From assembly GCA_024760905.1 (NCBI GenBank), contig CM045729.1:47558080-47622079 (forward strand): a DNA stretch of 64,000 nucleotides, in the 5' to 3' direction. Of the stretch, positions 34,040 through 44,910 are shown in pieces. The notes beneath the pieces are model-generated. The model did no database searches. It was not told where the DNA came from and saw nothing but the letters and a program-made list of their open reading frames with translations. The stretch's first letter is position 1. The number at the start of each line of letters is the position of its first letter. The translations under genes and the position numbers were made by a program. Source of the DNA: Plotosus lineatus. Lineage: Eukaryota > Chordata > Actinopteri > Siluriformes > Plotosidae.

Positions 34040-35744
34040 TATAAATCTATAGCAAAAAACCCCAAAACATTTATCTTCATTTTGCAGGTGCTTTAGGCCT
34101 CATAAAATTTGTAGTCCAGTTTTATGATGAATTTGATTTAAAGTTAAATCTAGGAACGTCTCGTTTCAATTAAAAACGAACACATCCATGAAATAAAACC
34201 GATCCTCATTGACAAAGAAAGATTAAATCACAAACTTGCCAACCTTCCACACAGAAATCAGTGCAACAAGCAGTATATCTTTTAAAATATTGTAAGACTG
34301 TGAGTCAAAAGTAGTAAACTGCTACTTGTAGATGCGCATTAAGGATAGCCATCTGTCCCTCCTCAGCAACCCCTGTGCTTCCTCCCTTTTGACCAGCTGG
34401 TCTTGAACCAATGCCATATTTGTTTTACATAAGTGATTTCTTTCTTTCCTCTTATTTGCCTGCTTCTCCCTCACAGTAAAATAATATTGAAATGGTCATT
34501 TTGGTTCTGTCCATTAGCAATATTATATTAGTGTATTCTGCAATAAGTATTTGACTCATATGCAGAATAATAAAAATATAGTTGTTAACTACAAACAAAA
34601 ATCTAGATTTAAACCAATCCACCATACTATTTGGATTTCAATTAAGCTTCATACCAACCAGCATCGTATTATATTAAAGTTAATATTTTTATTGTATTAT
34701 AATTAATACTTTAATAGTTTTAAAAATAAATGTACAGGGTTTTCCACTCTGCCCCCCCCCCCCCCTGTAGGCTGATGAGCCAGACATTTAGCATTCTCCC
34801 CTGAATCTGGGATATAATATCAATGAACAGTCAAGAACTTATTTTCATTAAAAGATGCAAATTAACTGACAATACATCCTTTCCTTGAGCATGCTGGCAT
34901 ACAGAAAATATGATCTATTTTGCATTATCTTGTTTATTCATCACTAACTACGTATAAAAACTCTTAGAAACCAAGAGGTCGTGAACTATTGTGGCAGTAT
35001 TTGGTTCCAAATAGCTAATTGTGTCATTATGTTCATTATGACTGCTTTGCTGCAGGAAACTGACACTCAAATGTGAGTATACACAAAATATGATAAAGAT
35101 GATCCAAATAAAACTTCTAATGGAAAAACAACATGCTATATAATTTATTTAAACCAAAACATTTGTGATTTTGGTGCTAATCTGTCAGTGGATCCTTTAT
35201 TATTTCCACAGTTTAAATTATTCTGTAGCAGAATAATAATAATAAAAAAAAATCACTGAACCTCATATTTAGGGGATAATAGTTCATAGTTTTTTTTTTC
35301 TCATTTGTTTTTAGCTTGTAAGAATAAAAGAGCAAGTGCTTGTTTACATACTTACCATTTCCCAAGAACATGCAATGTCTCTTGGGTAAGAAATCCATCA
35401 TAGAAGTGATGGAAACAGCAAATATGGGACGCAGAGTGTCAGAATGCAGTGCAGCCATATAGTGCAGTTGAACTCGATTTGTTATAAGACGACAAACACA
35501 ATGCTATTGATGAATGTATTAAAGTAACAGTTCAACATTTAGAACCTGATCTGTTGGAGTAGAATGACGGGGAGAGAATATAGTAGAGACCGATCGACTA
35601 TAGCTTCTGTAGGTTTCTCCTATGTAGAGTTAAAGCAAGGCTGACATTCCCTCCACAACTATCAGCAAGTAGTTTAAACACATTTATGCTAATGTACAGG
35701 TGAATACAGTAAAACTACTTTAAACACACAAACACACACACACA
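34040..35744. other. Unique intron sequence
   Basis: No gene recognised. A C-run of about 12-13 bases lies near 34753-34765. Confidence 0.5.
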
Positions 35745-35995
35745 TATATGATGGCATAGTGTTTTATGCAAAACTATGTCTGCATCACAGCAAGAAGTTC
35801 TTGGGTTTGTTCTCTGTATTCTTGTATGCGTGTTTCCTCTCAGTGACTTTTCCCATAGACATGCCCATTACGTTGGCCCTGTGATGGTCTGGTGAGCTGA
35901 TCAGGGTTTACTCTGCCCTCAACCGGAGTTGGCTGTTTCACTGTCTGAGCAGCCTTACTGAAGGAGAAAGCGATTTGCTAAATCAAATGAAATCA
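35745..35995 (+). repeat. Family C, diverged
   Basis: GCATCACAGCAAGAAGTTCTTG, CATAGACATGCCCATTACG, CCTGTGATGGTCTGGTGAGC and GGTTTACTCTGCCC follow the family C order, with the centre deleted. Confidence 0.7.
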
Positions 35996-36059
35996 GCGTA
36001 AATCAGAACACCATTAAAATATGTTAATTATGAAGATTCATATGCAGGTAATTTTTCTT

Positions 36060-36225
36060 TATAGCACATTAGGCTAATTTACTCTTCCAAATTGCCTGCA
36101 ATGAACTGGCAAGCAATTCAAGCTGCACACTGCCTTTTCCATGTGTAGGTTGTGATAGGCTCCAAACTTCCTGCAACCCCAGCAGGATTGATCAGTTCGA
36201 CAGATGAATAAATTAATGAATAAAA
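36060..36225 (+). repeat. Family C, 3' part
   Basis: CACATTAGGCTAATTTACTC, GACTGGCAAGCAATTCAAGC-like and ATGAATAAATTAATGAATAA. The 5' half is missing. Confidence 0.65.
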
Positions 36226-37083
36226 TGTTCTAAGCTGAGACTGCTTCTGAGGAATCCGGTAAAGGTTTTATGAAGAGTGAGACATCAAAGGGCCAGAAAA
36301 GGACTAAATAGGGTAATTTTTTAATGAAATACCATTTTGTATACAAACATATTTATGGTACAGAGCAACAGCAAAAACAAGGTGTTTTCCATCAACCAAT
36401 TAAAATGCTCTAATCTCACGTCACTCCAGTATGAAATTAAATTCTGCAACAGAGATTTGCTTTTGTTAATTTGCGCCATTTGCTCTGGATGATGTTGGGT
36501 TCAGGCTTGATCTCAGGAATGAAAGTTAGGAATGAAAGGATTAGGTGGAAAAAGTCTTTTTTACACCTAATGTTGAGAGAGTGAGTGAGAGAGCGAGAGA
36601 GAGAGAGAGAGAGAGAGAAAGACGGATTCACACAGTCAACTTGAAGCAGGATCTCACGCTGAGCACTGCTGTTAGCTGACACACATGACAGGTGGCAGTT
36701 ATATTTTGCTGTACTTATGGGAAGGAGAGGCTTAGGCCTCTTAGTTCCTGTGAGAATGCTGTGACTGATGAAGTATTTGTACACTCTCATCACCAACACT
36801 CAGAAAGTCAACCTCCCGCAACAGCTGTAATTATGCCCGAGCGAGTCAGTGGGTTGGATGTAGCAGGGAAACTGTTGCCATGGTGAGTAAACAGTGGTGA
36901 CTGTGAGAGGTAGGACAATCTGAAGAGCAACAGTGTATGATCTGGAGAGGGCAGATCTCAGATCATATACGGAGGGTCATATGGTAATGCATTTTAGTTC
37001 TGTCAGACACTGATTGTAAGCTCGGAGGCGAAGTTAAAGTAGCCTTGATCCCCTTTATGACGTTATTAAAACTGGTACCAGAC
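36226..37083. other. Unique intron sequence with (GA)n
   Basis: A GA/GAGA run occurs at about 36575-36620. Nothing else recognised. Confidence 0.5.
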
Positions 37084-37094
37084 ATAATAACAGT

Positions 37095-37437
37095 CTGGTT
37101 ATCATTTTCTGTAACCGCTTAATCCTAATCAGGGTCGTGGGGCGGCTGACGTCTATCCCAGCCGACCCTGGGTGAGGGCAGAGTACACCCTGGACAGCTC
37201 ACCAGGCCATCGCAGGGCGGAAACACACTGACGGTTTTGCAGCTACTCTTGTCGAAAGTCAGCAATGGTTCTTTTACATGAACCTCTCACCATAGACAGT
37301 GAGAGACATGGCCAGCCTTTGATAACCCAGTTAGTTGCACTGGGGGGACAGTGACAACCATGTGTGGAGTGGGACTTGAACCCCCAACCTTAGGATCAGC
37401 GATCCAGCGCCCTATACCACTAGGCCACCATCACCCC
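37095..37437 (-). repeat. SINE family B, C-type tail
   Basis: The minus-strand head near 37437 (GGGGTGATGGTGGCCTAGTG) and box-B-like GGGTTCAAGTCCC are followed by the GGCTGGCCATGTC body. The tail is CCTGATTAGGATTAAGCGGT-type. Imperfect 11-bp flanks (ATAATAACAGT at 37084 and ATAATAGCAGT at 37438) fit a target duplication. Confidence 0.88.
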
Positions 37438-37468
37438 ATAATAGCAGTATCATGACTAAATAGAACCT

Positions 37469-38304
37469 TCTTCTTCTTTTCCTTTCGGCTTTTCCCTTCA
37501 GGGGTCGCCTGTCCTGGATACCAAACCTACCCATCACTTCCTCGTCCCCTCTGTTTCCTGCACCAACATGTCCATTGAAGTCTGCACCAATGACCACTCT
37601 TTCACCTCTGGGGGTATTCTGCATCACTTCATCTAACTCACTCCAGAGTCTCTCCTTCTTTTCTAGCTCACATCCTGTCTGTGGGGCATAAGCACTAACA
37701 ACATTGAACATCACACCTTCAAGTTCTAACTTGAGACTCATCACTCTGTCTGACACTCTTTTCACTTCTAGAACATTCCTGACAAACTCCTCCTTCAAGA
37801 TGACTCCGACTCCATTTCTCTTCCCATCCACACCATGAAAAAGCAGCTTAAACCCTGCTCCTAAGCTTCTAGCCTTGCTACCTTTCCACCTGGTCTCCTG
37901 AACACACAGTATGTCCACCTTCCTCCTCTGCATCATGTCAGCCAGCTCTCTACCTTTTCCTGTCATAGTTCCAACATTCAAAGTCCCTACTTTCAGTCCT
38001 AGACTCATGCCTTTCCTCTTCTCTCTCTGGCAACGGACACGCCTCCCGCCTCTCCTTCTTCGACGTCTTCGACCAACAGTAGTCCAATTTCCATCAGCAC
38101 CCTGTTGATTGACGGCACTGATGGCGGTCGTTGTTAACCCGGGCCTCGACCGATCCGGTATGTCATTCTTTCTTGTGATTCGCATAGTTTATTTGGCATT
38201 TGTTTTACGCCGGATGCCCTTCCTGACGCAACCCTCTGCATTTATCCGGGCTTGGGACCGGCGTGAGGGAGAGACACTGGTTTGTGCCCCCCCCTCACGG
38301 CTGC
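37469..38304 (-). mobile_element. RTE-clade LINE, internally deleted, with 9-bp TSD
   Basis: ATAGAACCT at 37460-37468 and 38305-38313 flanks the element. On the minus strand it begins with an RTE 5' end, encodes the apurinic-endonuclease domain, then jumps directly to the last 30-35 bp of the LINE (GACCCCTGAAGGGAAAAGCC and AAGAAGAAG). The whole reverse transcriptase is absent. With both ends and the target duplication intact, the deletion either preceded insertion or occurred cleanly afterwards. Confidence 0.88.
37510..38185 (-). pseudogene. RTE endonuclease domain fragment
   Basis: The frame opens at MRITRKND and shows the endonuclease signatures VGTLNVGTMTGKGRELADMM, CVQETRWKG (catalytic Glu), GVDGKRNGVGVIL and VIGADFNGHVG (Asp/Asn/His region). 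In a full RTE this nuclease nicks the target DNA to prime reverse transcription. The frame stays open about 225 residues to GRFGIQDR and then runs into the 3' terminal LINE sequence. Homologous to the block at 46630-46990. Confidence 0.88.
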
Positions 38305-38313
38305 ATAGAACCT

Positions 38314-38850
38314 AAATATCTAAATATCTTGTGAGATGGCTTCGGACAAAGTTTAATTGCTAGAAAAAACTGTTGTATTGTTCAATTTAACATATTTTCT
38401 GCATATTATGAGAATACAATAAAATTCATATAACTCATATTATATAACTCATATTATAATTCATATAATTCATATCATATAACTCAGAAATTCACATGTA
38501 AAACCAGAAGACTTTTAATGAAATTAAACAGTCAAACTTGAATCAGAGCACGTTTTGGATGCATGGAAGATAATTTCCAATTATGTCCCAAAGGTGAGGT
38601 GGTCTGAGACAAGTACATGTTTTGGTATATACTACACAGGAACATAAAGAAAAAGCTGAAATGAGACTTTTATGGTGAATTTCATTCTTTTTTATATTGT
38701 GACAGATGCAGATGATCCACACACATGTGAAGCTGGTGCTGAGCTCTGTACTAGTTTCTATTTTAACTCCCTTTAAGAATTTAAGTACAAAACATAAATA
38801 TAAAACAAACTGAAATATTATTTATTTTTTTAAGTTTAATTGTACATATA
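38314..38850. other. Unique intron sequence
   Basis: No gene recognised. Short TATAACTCATAT-type direct repeats lie near 38430-38485. Confidence 0.5.
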
Positions 38851-38851
38851 G

Positions 38852-39345
38852 GTGGCATGGAGGCATAGCGGTTCTGAACAGTTCTAGTTTCTATTTCCAG
38901 GCTCAGTAAGGGTGTTTCTGCACGTTCACCTTGTGCTTGCATGGGCTTGCCTTACTCCCACAGTCTAGACAGATGTACTGTTGGCTGTTCCTAATTGCCC
39001 CTATGTGTGAGGATGAATGTCAGGAGCAGTGGTGGCTTAGTGGATCAGGCAATGGGTTGTTAATCCAAAGGTCAGTGGTTCAATTACCATTATCACCACT
39101 GTTGGGCCCTTGAGCAAGTCCCTGAATCCTCAATTAGTCAGTTGTATTAAACAAAAAAAGATAATTGTAAGTTGGTCTGGAAAAGAGCATCTGTGAAATG
39201 CTGTAAATGTGATTTTTTTTTGTGTGTGTGTGTGTGTGATGGTCCTGCTATGGACTGGTGAGCTGTTCAGAGTGTACCGTGCCAGTGTCAGCTGAGCTAG
39301 GATTAGGCAGTTTAGTACGCTTAAGTGATTCATCAGATGAATTGA
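38852..39345 (+). repeat. Family C split by SINE D
   Basis: GGTGGCATGGAGGCATAGCGG head and CTGTTCCTAATTGCCCCTAT before the break, then GTGTGTGTGATGGTCCTGCT and GAGCTGTTCAGAGTGTACC after it. The SINE at 39022-39220 was inserted into an existing family C copy. Confidence 0.8.
39022..39220 (+). repeat. SINE family D with L2-type tail
   Basis: The tRNA-like head GGAGCAGTGGTGGCTTAGTG with GTGGTTCAATTACC leads to CTGTTGGGCCCTTGAGCAAG. It ends TGTAAGTTGGTCTGGAAAAG with AGCATCTGTGAAATGCTG, which is the conserved 3' tail of fish SINEs thought to be mobilised by L2-clade LINEs. It therefore uses a different partner from family B. Confidence 0.8.
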
Positions 39346-40204
39346 AGAAGTTTTATATGTTTTAACCATTGCAGCGGCAGGCCAAGTGAGCTCTCCTCAT
39401 TAAGCTAAGCAAAGTGCTGTGTAGATAATGGAGCCTATTTGGTTCAGTCGTTCAGTTTAGTACATACACATACTCTGCAAAGGTGTTTTAGTATGCACTA
39501 CATAGAAACACAAACTACAATGAGATTTTAATGGCTTATTTCTTCATTTTAAAGTATGATAATGATAATGATGCCTGCTCCAAGTGACCATAACATACCG
39601 TGAGTGTCCATCAGTTTGAGCATTATCCACCAAAATTATGTTCTTGAACCCTGAGATTGCAAACCATTCAGATTCTGAATTACTGTGTAGGATGTACTGT
39701 ATACTACACAAGGATAGCATAAACCGACTGCGAATACAACATTGTATAAAATCAATTAGGTAATTATATACTAAATTGATTTTACACACCGTGGTATCAA
39801 CAATGTGTCCCTGATAGCATTTAATATAGCCTGTCCGAGGAGAAGTTTGTTCATCCACACTTGTGCTATGTTTGCCAGTGTCGCTTAATCTAAGTGTTTT
39901 TCTTCAAGACTGTTGAAGGTCACTAGTTATGAGTCTGTACAACAGCAATGCTTTTCTCGGTTTATAGATAAAGCAGTGCAGTAGGAAGAGATGGCCATCC
40001 GAACAGCTGGTGTTTAGGTTTCTCAGTATTTCCTTGTAGTCCAGCTGTTAGTTGCTTTATATTATATTATCTACTATAAAACTAATCCTATAAGCACTTT
40101 ACTCAGATGTCCACGTAAGACCCGCATTTCAGATATTAGTCATGGGCAAATGTGTTGTACTTGCTAATATATATTTGTAATAATTGTACATCAAAGTGTG
40201 AAAA
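39346..40204. other. Unique intron sequence
   Basis: No gene or repeat recognised. Confidence 0.5.
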
Positions 40205-40517
40205 TGGTAGGGCCAAAGGCGTAGTGGTTAGGGTGCTGCGCTCATGATCGGGAGGTTGTGAGTTCGAATCCCACTGAGACCTTCACTGTGCTAAGACCCC
40301 TGGGCAAGGTCTCAACCACAAGTGTGCCTCTGTTTACGCAGTAGTATAAATGGGTACCAGTAAAAATATACTGGGCAGGTAACCTGCGATGGACTAGCGT
40401 CCCATCCAGGGGGAGTTGAACTCCTGGTCACTTCACGATATGGAAACCGGAGATAAGCACCGGCCTGATGAGCCATAACACTCGGGTGTAAAAACCCAAC
40501 AAACTTACCATACCTTT
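40205..40517 (+). repeat. SINE family A, full length
   Basis: The head GGGCCAAAGGCGTAGTGG with box B AGTTCGAATCCC, the middle TATAAATGGGTACC, AACCTGCGATGGACTAGCGT and the tail AACTTACCATACC. An imperfect 13-bp flank (AAGTGTGAAAAT near 40193 and AAGTGTTAAAAT near 40520) fits a target duplication. Confidence 0.9.
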
Positions 40518-40789
40518 ACAAGTGTTAAAATACTGCTACTGGATTTACACTTATTTATTTAATAGTCAACTATTTATGTATTAGTTAACACAATATAGCT
40601 ATGTTACACAATATGTCCTCGATTTACTTTATATTGTATTTCTGAATGTTCTAACGAGTGTTGTGCCCTAAGGTGTAAACTAATAGTGTTGATTAGTGCC
40701 AGTGCAGGTTGGTGGTGTGATGCTTCACTGAGTGTTGCTTTCACTTTACTTACGTGCTGCACATTGTAACACATACTGTATATTGCAGT

Positions 40790-41128
40790 CTTCTTTTCCT
40801 TTCGGCTTTTTCCTTTTTCAGGCGTCGCCACTGCGCACCATCTGATTCGCATGTTTGATTTGGTATAGGTTTTTACGTCGGATGCCCTTCCTGACACAAC
40901 CCTTTAGCAAGGGAGAGAAACACGCTGATGGCTTTGTAGCTACTCTTTACGAAAGTCAGCAATGGTTCTTTTACATGAACGTCACAACATAGACAGTGAG
41001 AGACATGGCCTGCCTTTGATAACCCATTTGACTGCACTGGGGGGGGGGGGGGGGGGGGGGGCACTGACAACCTTGTGGAGAGTGAGACTCGAACCCCCAA
41101 CCTTAGAATCAGCGATCCAGCGCCCTCC
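40790..41128 (-). repeat. SINE family B, RTE-type tail, 17-bp TSD
   Basis: ATACTGTATATTGCAGT at 40773-40789 and ATACTATATATTGCAGT at 41129-41145 flank it. The head is cut after the box-B region, so about 25 bp of the 5' end is missing. A pure G run of 23 bases (41039-41061) has expanded where other copies have GGGGG. The tail on the minus strand reads GGCGACGCCTGAAAAAGG and GCCGAAAGGAAAAGAAGA. Confidence 0.9.
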
Positions 41129-41145
41129 ATACTATATATTGCAGT

Positions 41146-41787
41146 ATTGCAGTAAAATACTCTCTCATAGTAAATGGAGCATGTAACCACCATACCATGA
41201 GACACAGTCAGAGTATTTGTACATCAAAGATCACTAGCCTTTTTCTGCTTTTTGACACATTCCATTTCCAGCCCAATCCAGTACATCTGCTGCAAATAAT
41301 CAGTTTACCTGATGAGCCAGATTAAGTTATTTTGAGAAGAGTTGGAAATGAAATATATGGCATGGTAAATCTTACAGGCTTAAAGATATTTTGTGGCTGA
41401 TATACTGTATAGTACAACACAAATGCTGCCTAGAAGATGCCTTTATTTTAGGGTATATTTATAATTTGAAATATGTAACATTTAAAAACAACATCTAGAT
41501 AACTCTGTGAAGTTGCTTTATGACAATTTCAATTGTTATCCATTGTTTTATTTGTATTATACAAATAAAATTGAAGATAAAAAAATCTAGGTTTTATGAG
41601 CCCTCATGTGGAGGAAAGTAGAAATAATTTTCACTATTGCGTCCTTACAGTAACTGTTCATATGGCTCATACATATTTCATGCTTTAAAGTACAACTCAA
41701 CGCTTTACACTGTAAAGAAATAGGAAAAGTAAACAAAGCAATATTTGCTTTAGTAACAGGTTAATTTAAATATATACCTTGTTACAT
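41146..41787. other. Unique intron sequence
   Basis: No gene or repeat recognised. Confidence 0.5.
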
Positions 41788-42035
41788 CCATCCATCTTTT
41801 TATTTGTAAAACGCATCTGGAGAAGTGAGAGTCAATCTCAGCTGACTGGACTACAGGCAGGGTTCACCTGGAAGAGGTCACCAATCTATTGCACCTATCT
41901 ATGGCCAACACAGGCATAAACAACCACTTACACTCACACCTATGGGAAAGTGTTGCTAGTGCAAGGCCCTTGTCAGAATTTGAATCCAGAACCTTCTCAC
42001 GGTTCAGTGTCAGTGGTAACCACTGCACCACTGTG
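41788..42035 (-). repeat. Family C, diverged
   Basis: Minus-strand family C with ACACAGTGGTGCAGTGGTTA near 42035 and GGTGACCTCTTCCAGGTGAA near 41870. Confidence 0.7.
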
Positions 42036-42077
42036 TTGTTATGTGATGTTAATCTAATGTTATTTAATATACAGTTC

Positions 42078-42136
42078 ATCTATCTATCTATCTATCCATC
42101 TACCCATCTATCCATCCATCCATCTTTCTATCTATC
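42078..42136. repeat. (CTAT)n / (CATC)n tetranucleotide
   Basis: About 60 bp of ATCT/ATCC repeats. Confidence 0.95.
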
Positions 42137-42171
42137 GAGCTAGCTTTATGCAGACCACAATATTTATTTTC

Positions 42172-42275
42172 ATCCCGTGTGTGTGTTTCTACCCTGCAAT
42201 AACTTGGTGAGCTGTCCAGGTTGTACTGTATGACCCTAATTAGGATTACGAGGTTAAAGAAATGAATGAATAATT
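42172..42275 (+). repeat. Family C, 3' fragment
   Basis: GTTTCTACCCTGCAATAACT, GAGCTGTCCAGGTTGTACTG and an AAATGAATGAATAA tail. Confidence 0.65.
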
Positions 42276-42277
42276 AT

Positions 42278-42315
<38 letters not shown>

Positions 42316-42316
42316 G
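42278..42316. repeat. (ATC)n tail of the Rex3-like LINE
   Basis: Thirteen ATC triplets at the 3' end of the minus-strand LINE that follows; (GATGAT)n tails are seen on the related copy at 24066 too. Confidence 0.9.
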
Positions 42317-43388
42317 ATCTTCCTCTGCTTAATCTAGGGTCAGTTTGTTGGGGGAACAGCCTAAGCAATGAGGGCCAGATGTCCCTCGCCCTAGCCACTT
42401 CCTCCAGCTCTTCCGGGGACACACACCGAAGCATTCCCAAACCAGCCAAGAGACACATACCCACCAGTGTGTTCTGGGTCGACCCCAAGGTCGCTTCCTG
42501 GTTGGACATGCCCAAAACACCACATCAGGGAGCAGGGAGGCGTTTGGGAGACATTTTAATCAGATGCCTGAGCCACATCAACTGGCTCTTCTCAACGTGG
42601 AGAAGCAGCGGTTCTACTCCAAGCTCCTCCCGGATGGCTGAGCTTCTCACTCTATCTCTAAGGGAGAGCGACGCTTGTATCCAGGATCTTGTTCTGTTGG
42701 TCACTGCCCAAAGCTCGTGACCATAGGCGAGGGTTAGAATGTAGATCAACTGGTAAATTTAGATCTTTGCCTTGCAGCTCAGCTCCCTCTTCACCACAAC
42801 GGTCCGGTACAAGCTCCGCTTTACAGCAAAGGCTGCAGCGATTTGCCTGTTGATCTCCCGCTTCGCATTTGGCTGCAAATCGCTCCAATGAGATGGAGGT
42901 CCTGGACTGATGAAGCCAAAAGGACACCATCATCTGCAAAAAGCATGGATGAGATCCTAGGGCCACCAAACCAGAGCCTCTCAAACCCATGACTGCACAT
43001 AGAAATTTTGCCTATAAAAATTCACAACAAAATCAGTGACAAAGAATAGCCAAACCTCACCAGAAACGAATTCAGCCTATTGTTACCAATTCTGTCAAAG
43101 ATCTGGCTCTGGTGATACAGAGACTGCATGGCCTGTAGCAAGGAGTTCGGTACACTGTTCTCCCTGAGCACACCCCATAAGATAGCCTGTTCCTCGGGAT
43201 GAAAGCCTTCTCTAAATCCGCAAATCACATGTGGACAGATTGGGCAAACCCCATGCTCCCTCCATGATATTATGTAGAGTGTATAGAGTTGGTCTAGAGC
43301 AGGGGTGGCGAACAAGTTAGACACAAAGAGCCAAACTTTTTAACTTTGAGAGTAAAGAGCCACACCACGTGCTGACCTGCCAAGACAG

Positions 43389-43473
<85 letters not shown>

Positions 43474-44910
43474 ACACACACACACACACACACACACAAA
43501 AACACACACACACACACACACAGGCACCTCTCTCTCTCTTTCTCCAATGCTCTGACACACACAACTACTGAACACACTTCAGATACATAGATATGGCCTG
43601 TATAATATAAATTGATGAATATTGAAATATACACACAATCATGTTGAGTCAAGTGTTTTATACAAAAAAAAAACCCATTAAAAGAGGCAAGGAGCCACAG
43701 TATATAGAAATATGATAAGAGGCAAAGAGCCACATTCTTATTGATCAAGAGCTGCATGCGGCTCGAGAGCCACGTTTTCGCCACCCCTGGTCTAGAGTGT
43801 CACAGACAGGACAAAAACCACATTGTTTCTCCTGAATTCGAGGTTCAACCATCAGTCAGATCCTCCTCTCCAGTACCCCTGTATAGAGCTTCCCGGGGAG
43901 GCGGAGGAGAGTGATCCCACGATAATTGTATCACACCCTCTTTTTTTAAAAGGGGGACGACCACCCAGTTTGCCAATCCAGAGGTACAGGCCTCGATGAC
44001 CACGCAATGTTGCAGAGACATGTCAACCAAGACAATATCCAGGGCCCTGAGATATTCAGGGTGGATCTCATCCACTCCCGAAGCCCGACCACTCAGGAGC
44101 TTTTTGATTACCTTGGTGAGCTCAGACTCAGTGATGGGTGGATCTCCACCCAAACCCTGGGGTCTTTCTCCTCGATAAAGGGCATGTTGGTGGGATTGAG
44201 GAGGTCCTCAATGTATTCCTTCCACCTTGATTGACAGATCAACGCTTCTCTTCAGCTGAGTGAGCAGAATATGCAGCCAGAAGACCGGTTACACATCTAC
44301 AAAGTCGATTATCAAACTGCAGCCTCGGATGTTCTGGTGCCAAGTGCACTTATAATCACTCTAATGTTAAAATATGGTGTTTGTGATGAATAAGCCGTGA
44401 TGAGCACCAAAATCCAACAACAAAACACCATTCGGTTTGAGACCAGAGAGGCCGGACCGAACGATCATACGCTTCCAGGTTACACTATCATTACCAAATG
44501 GGCGTTGAAGTCTGCCAGGACAACAAAGGGGGTCCCCAGGAGTAGCGATTGTAGGACTGGTCTGACAAAACCCGTACCTTCAGCTGCCACCCGACTCGGA
44601 ATGTACCCGACCCCTACAGCCCCTCCGACAGGTGGTAAGTCAATGGGAGAGTGGACCCATATCTCCTTTTTGGGCTTGGCCCAGTCGAGCTCCATGGGCA
44701 GAAGCTCGACCACCAGGTGATCACGAGCGATCCCCACTCCTGGGTCTGGCTCTAGGGGGGAGGAATTCCGTGACCCGTGTCCGAGCAAGTGAAACTGTGA
44801 CCTCATATGTTTCTCCAGCTAGGGGTCTTTTGAACCACAGTTTGTTTGGACCTTCACCAAGGACCAGTTTGCCTTGGGTGACCCTACCAGGGTCATAATT
44901 CCCCTGACAA
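42317..44910 (-). mobile_element. Rex3-like (RTE clade) LINE, decayed and interrupted
   Basis: On the minus strand the element runs from a 5' region near 44910 through part of the endonuclease (VVLADFNAH near 44500) to the reverse transcriptase (VIKKLLSGRASGVDEIHPEY near 44100) and the 3' end near 42317. Between about 44240 and 44280 the linker between endonuclease and reverse transcriptase is deleted. A hAT-type element (43300-43789) is inserted in it. Many frameshifts and stops make it inactive. Confidence 0.88.
43300..43789. mobile_element. hAT-type non-autonomous element, perfect 8-bp TSD
   Basis: The ends CAGGGGTGGCGAAC and GTTTTCGCCACCCCTG are inverted. The 8-mer GTCTAGAG at 43292-43299 and 43790-43797 is the duplication length expected of hAT transposition. 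The interior contains a long (CA)n tract (about 43387-43523) and repeated AAAGAGCCACA words in both halves. No transposase is encoded. Confidence 0.93.
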
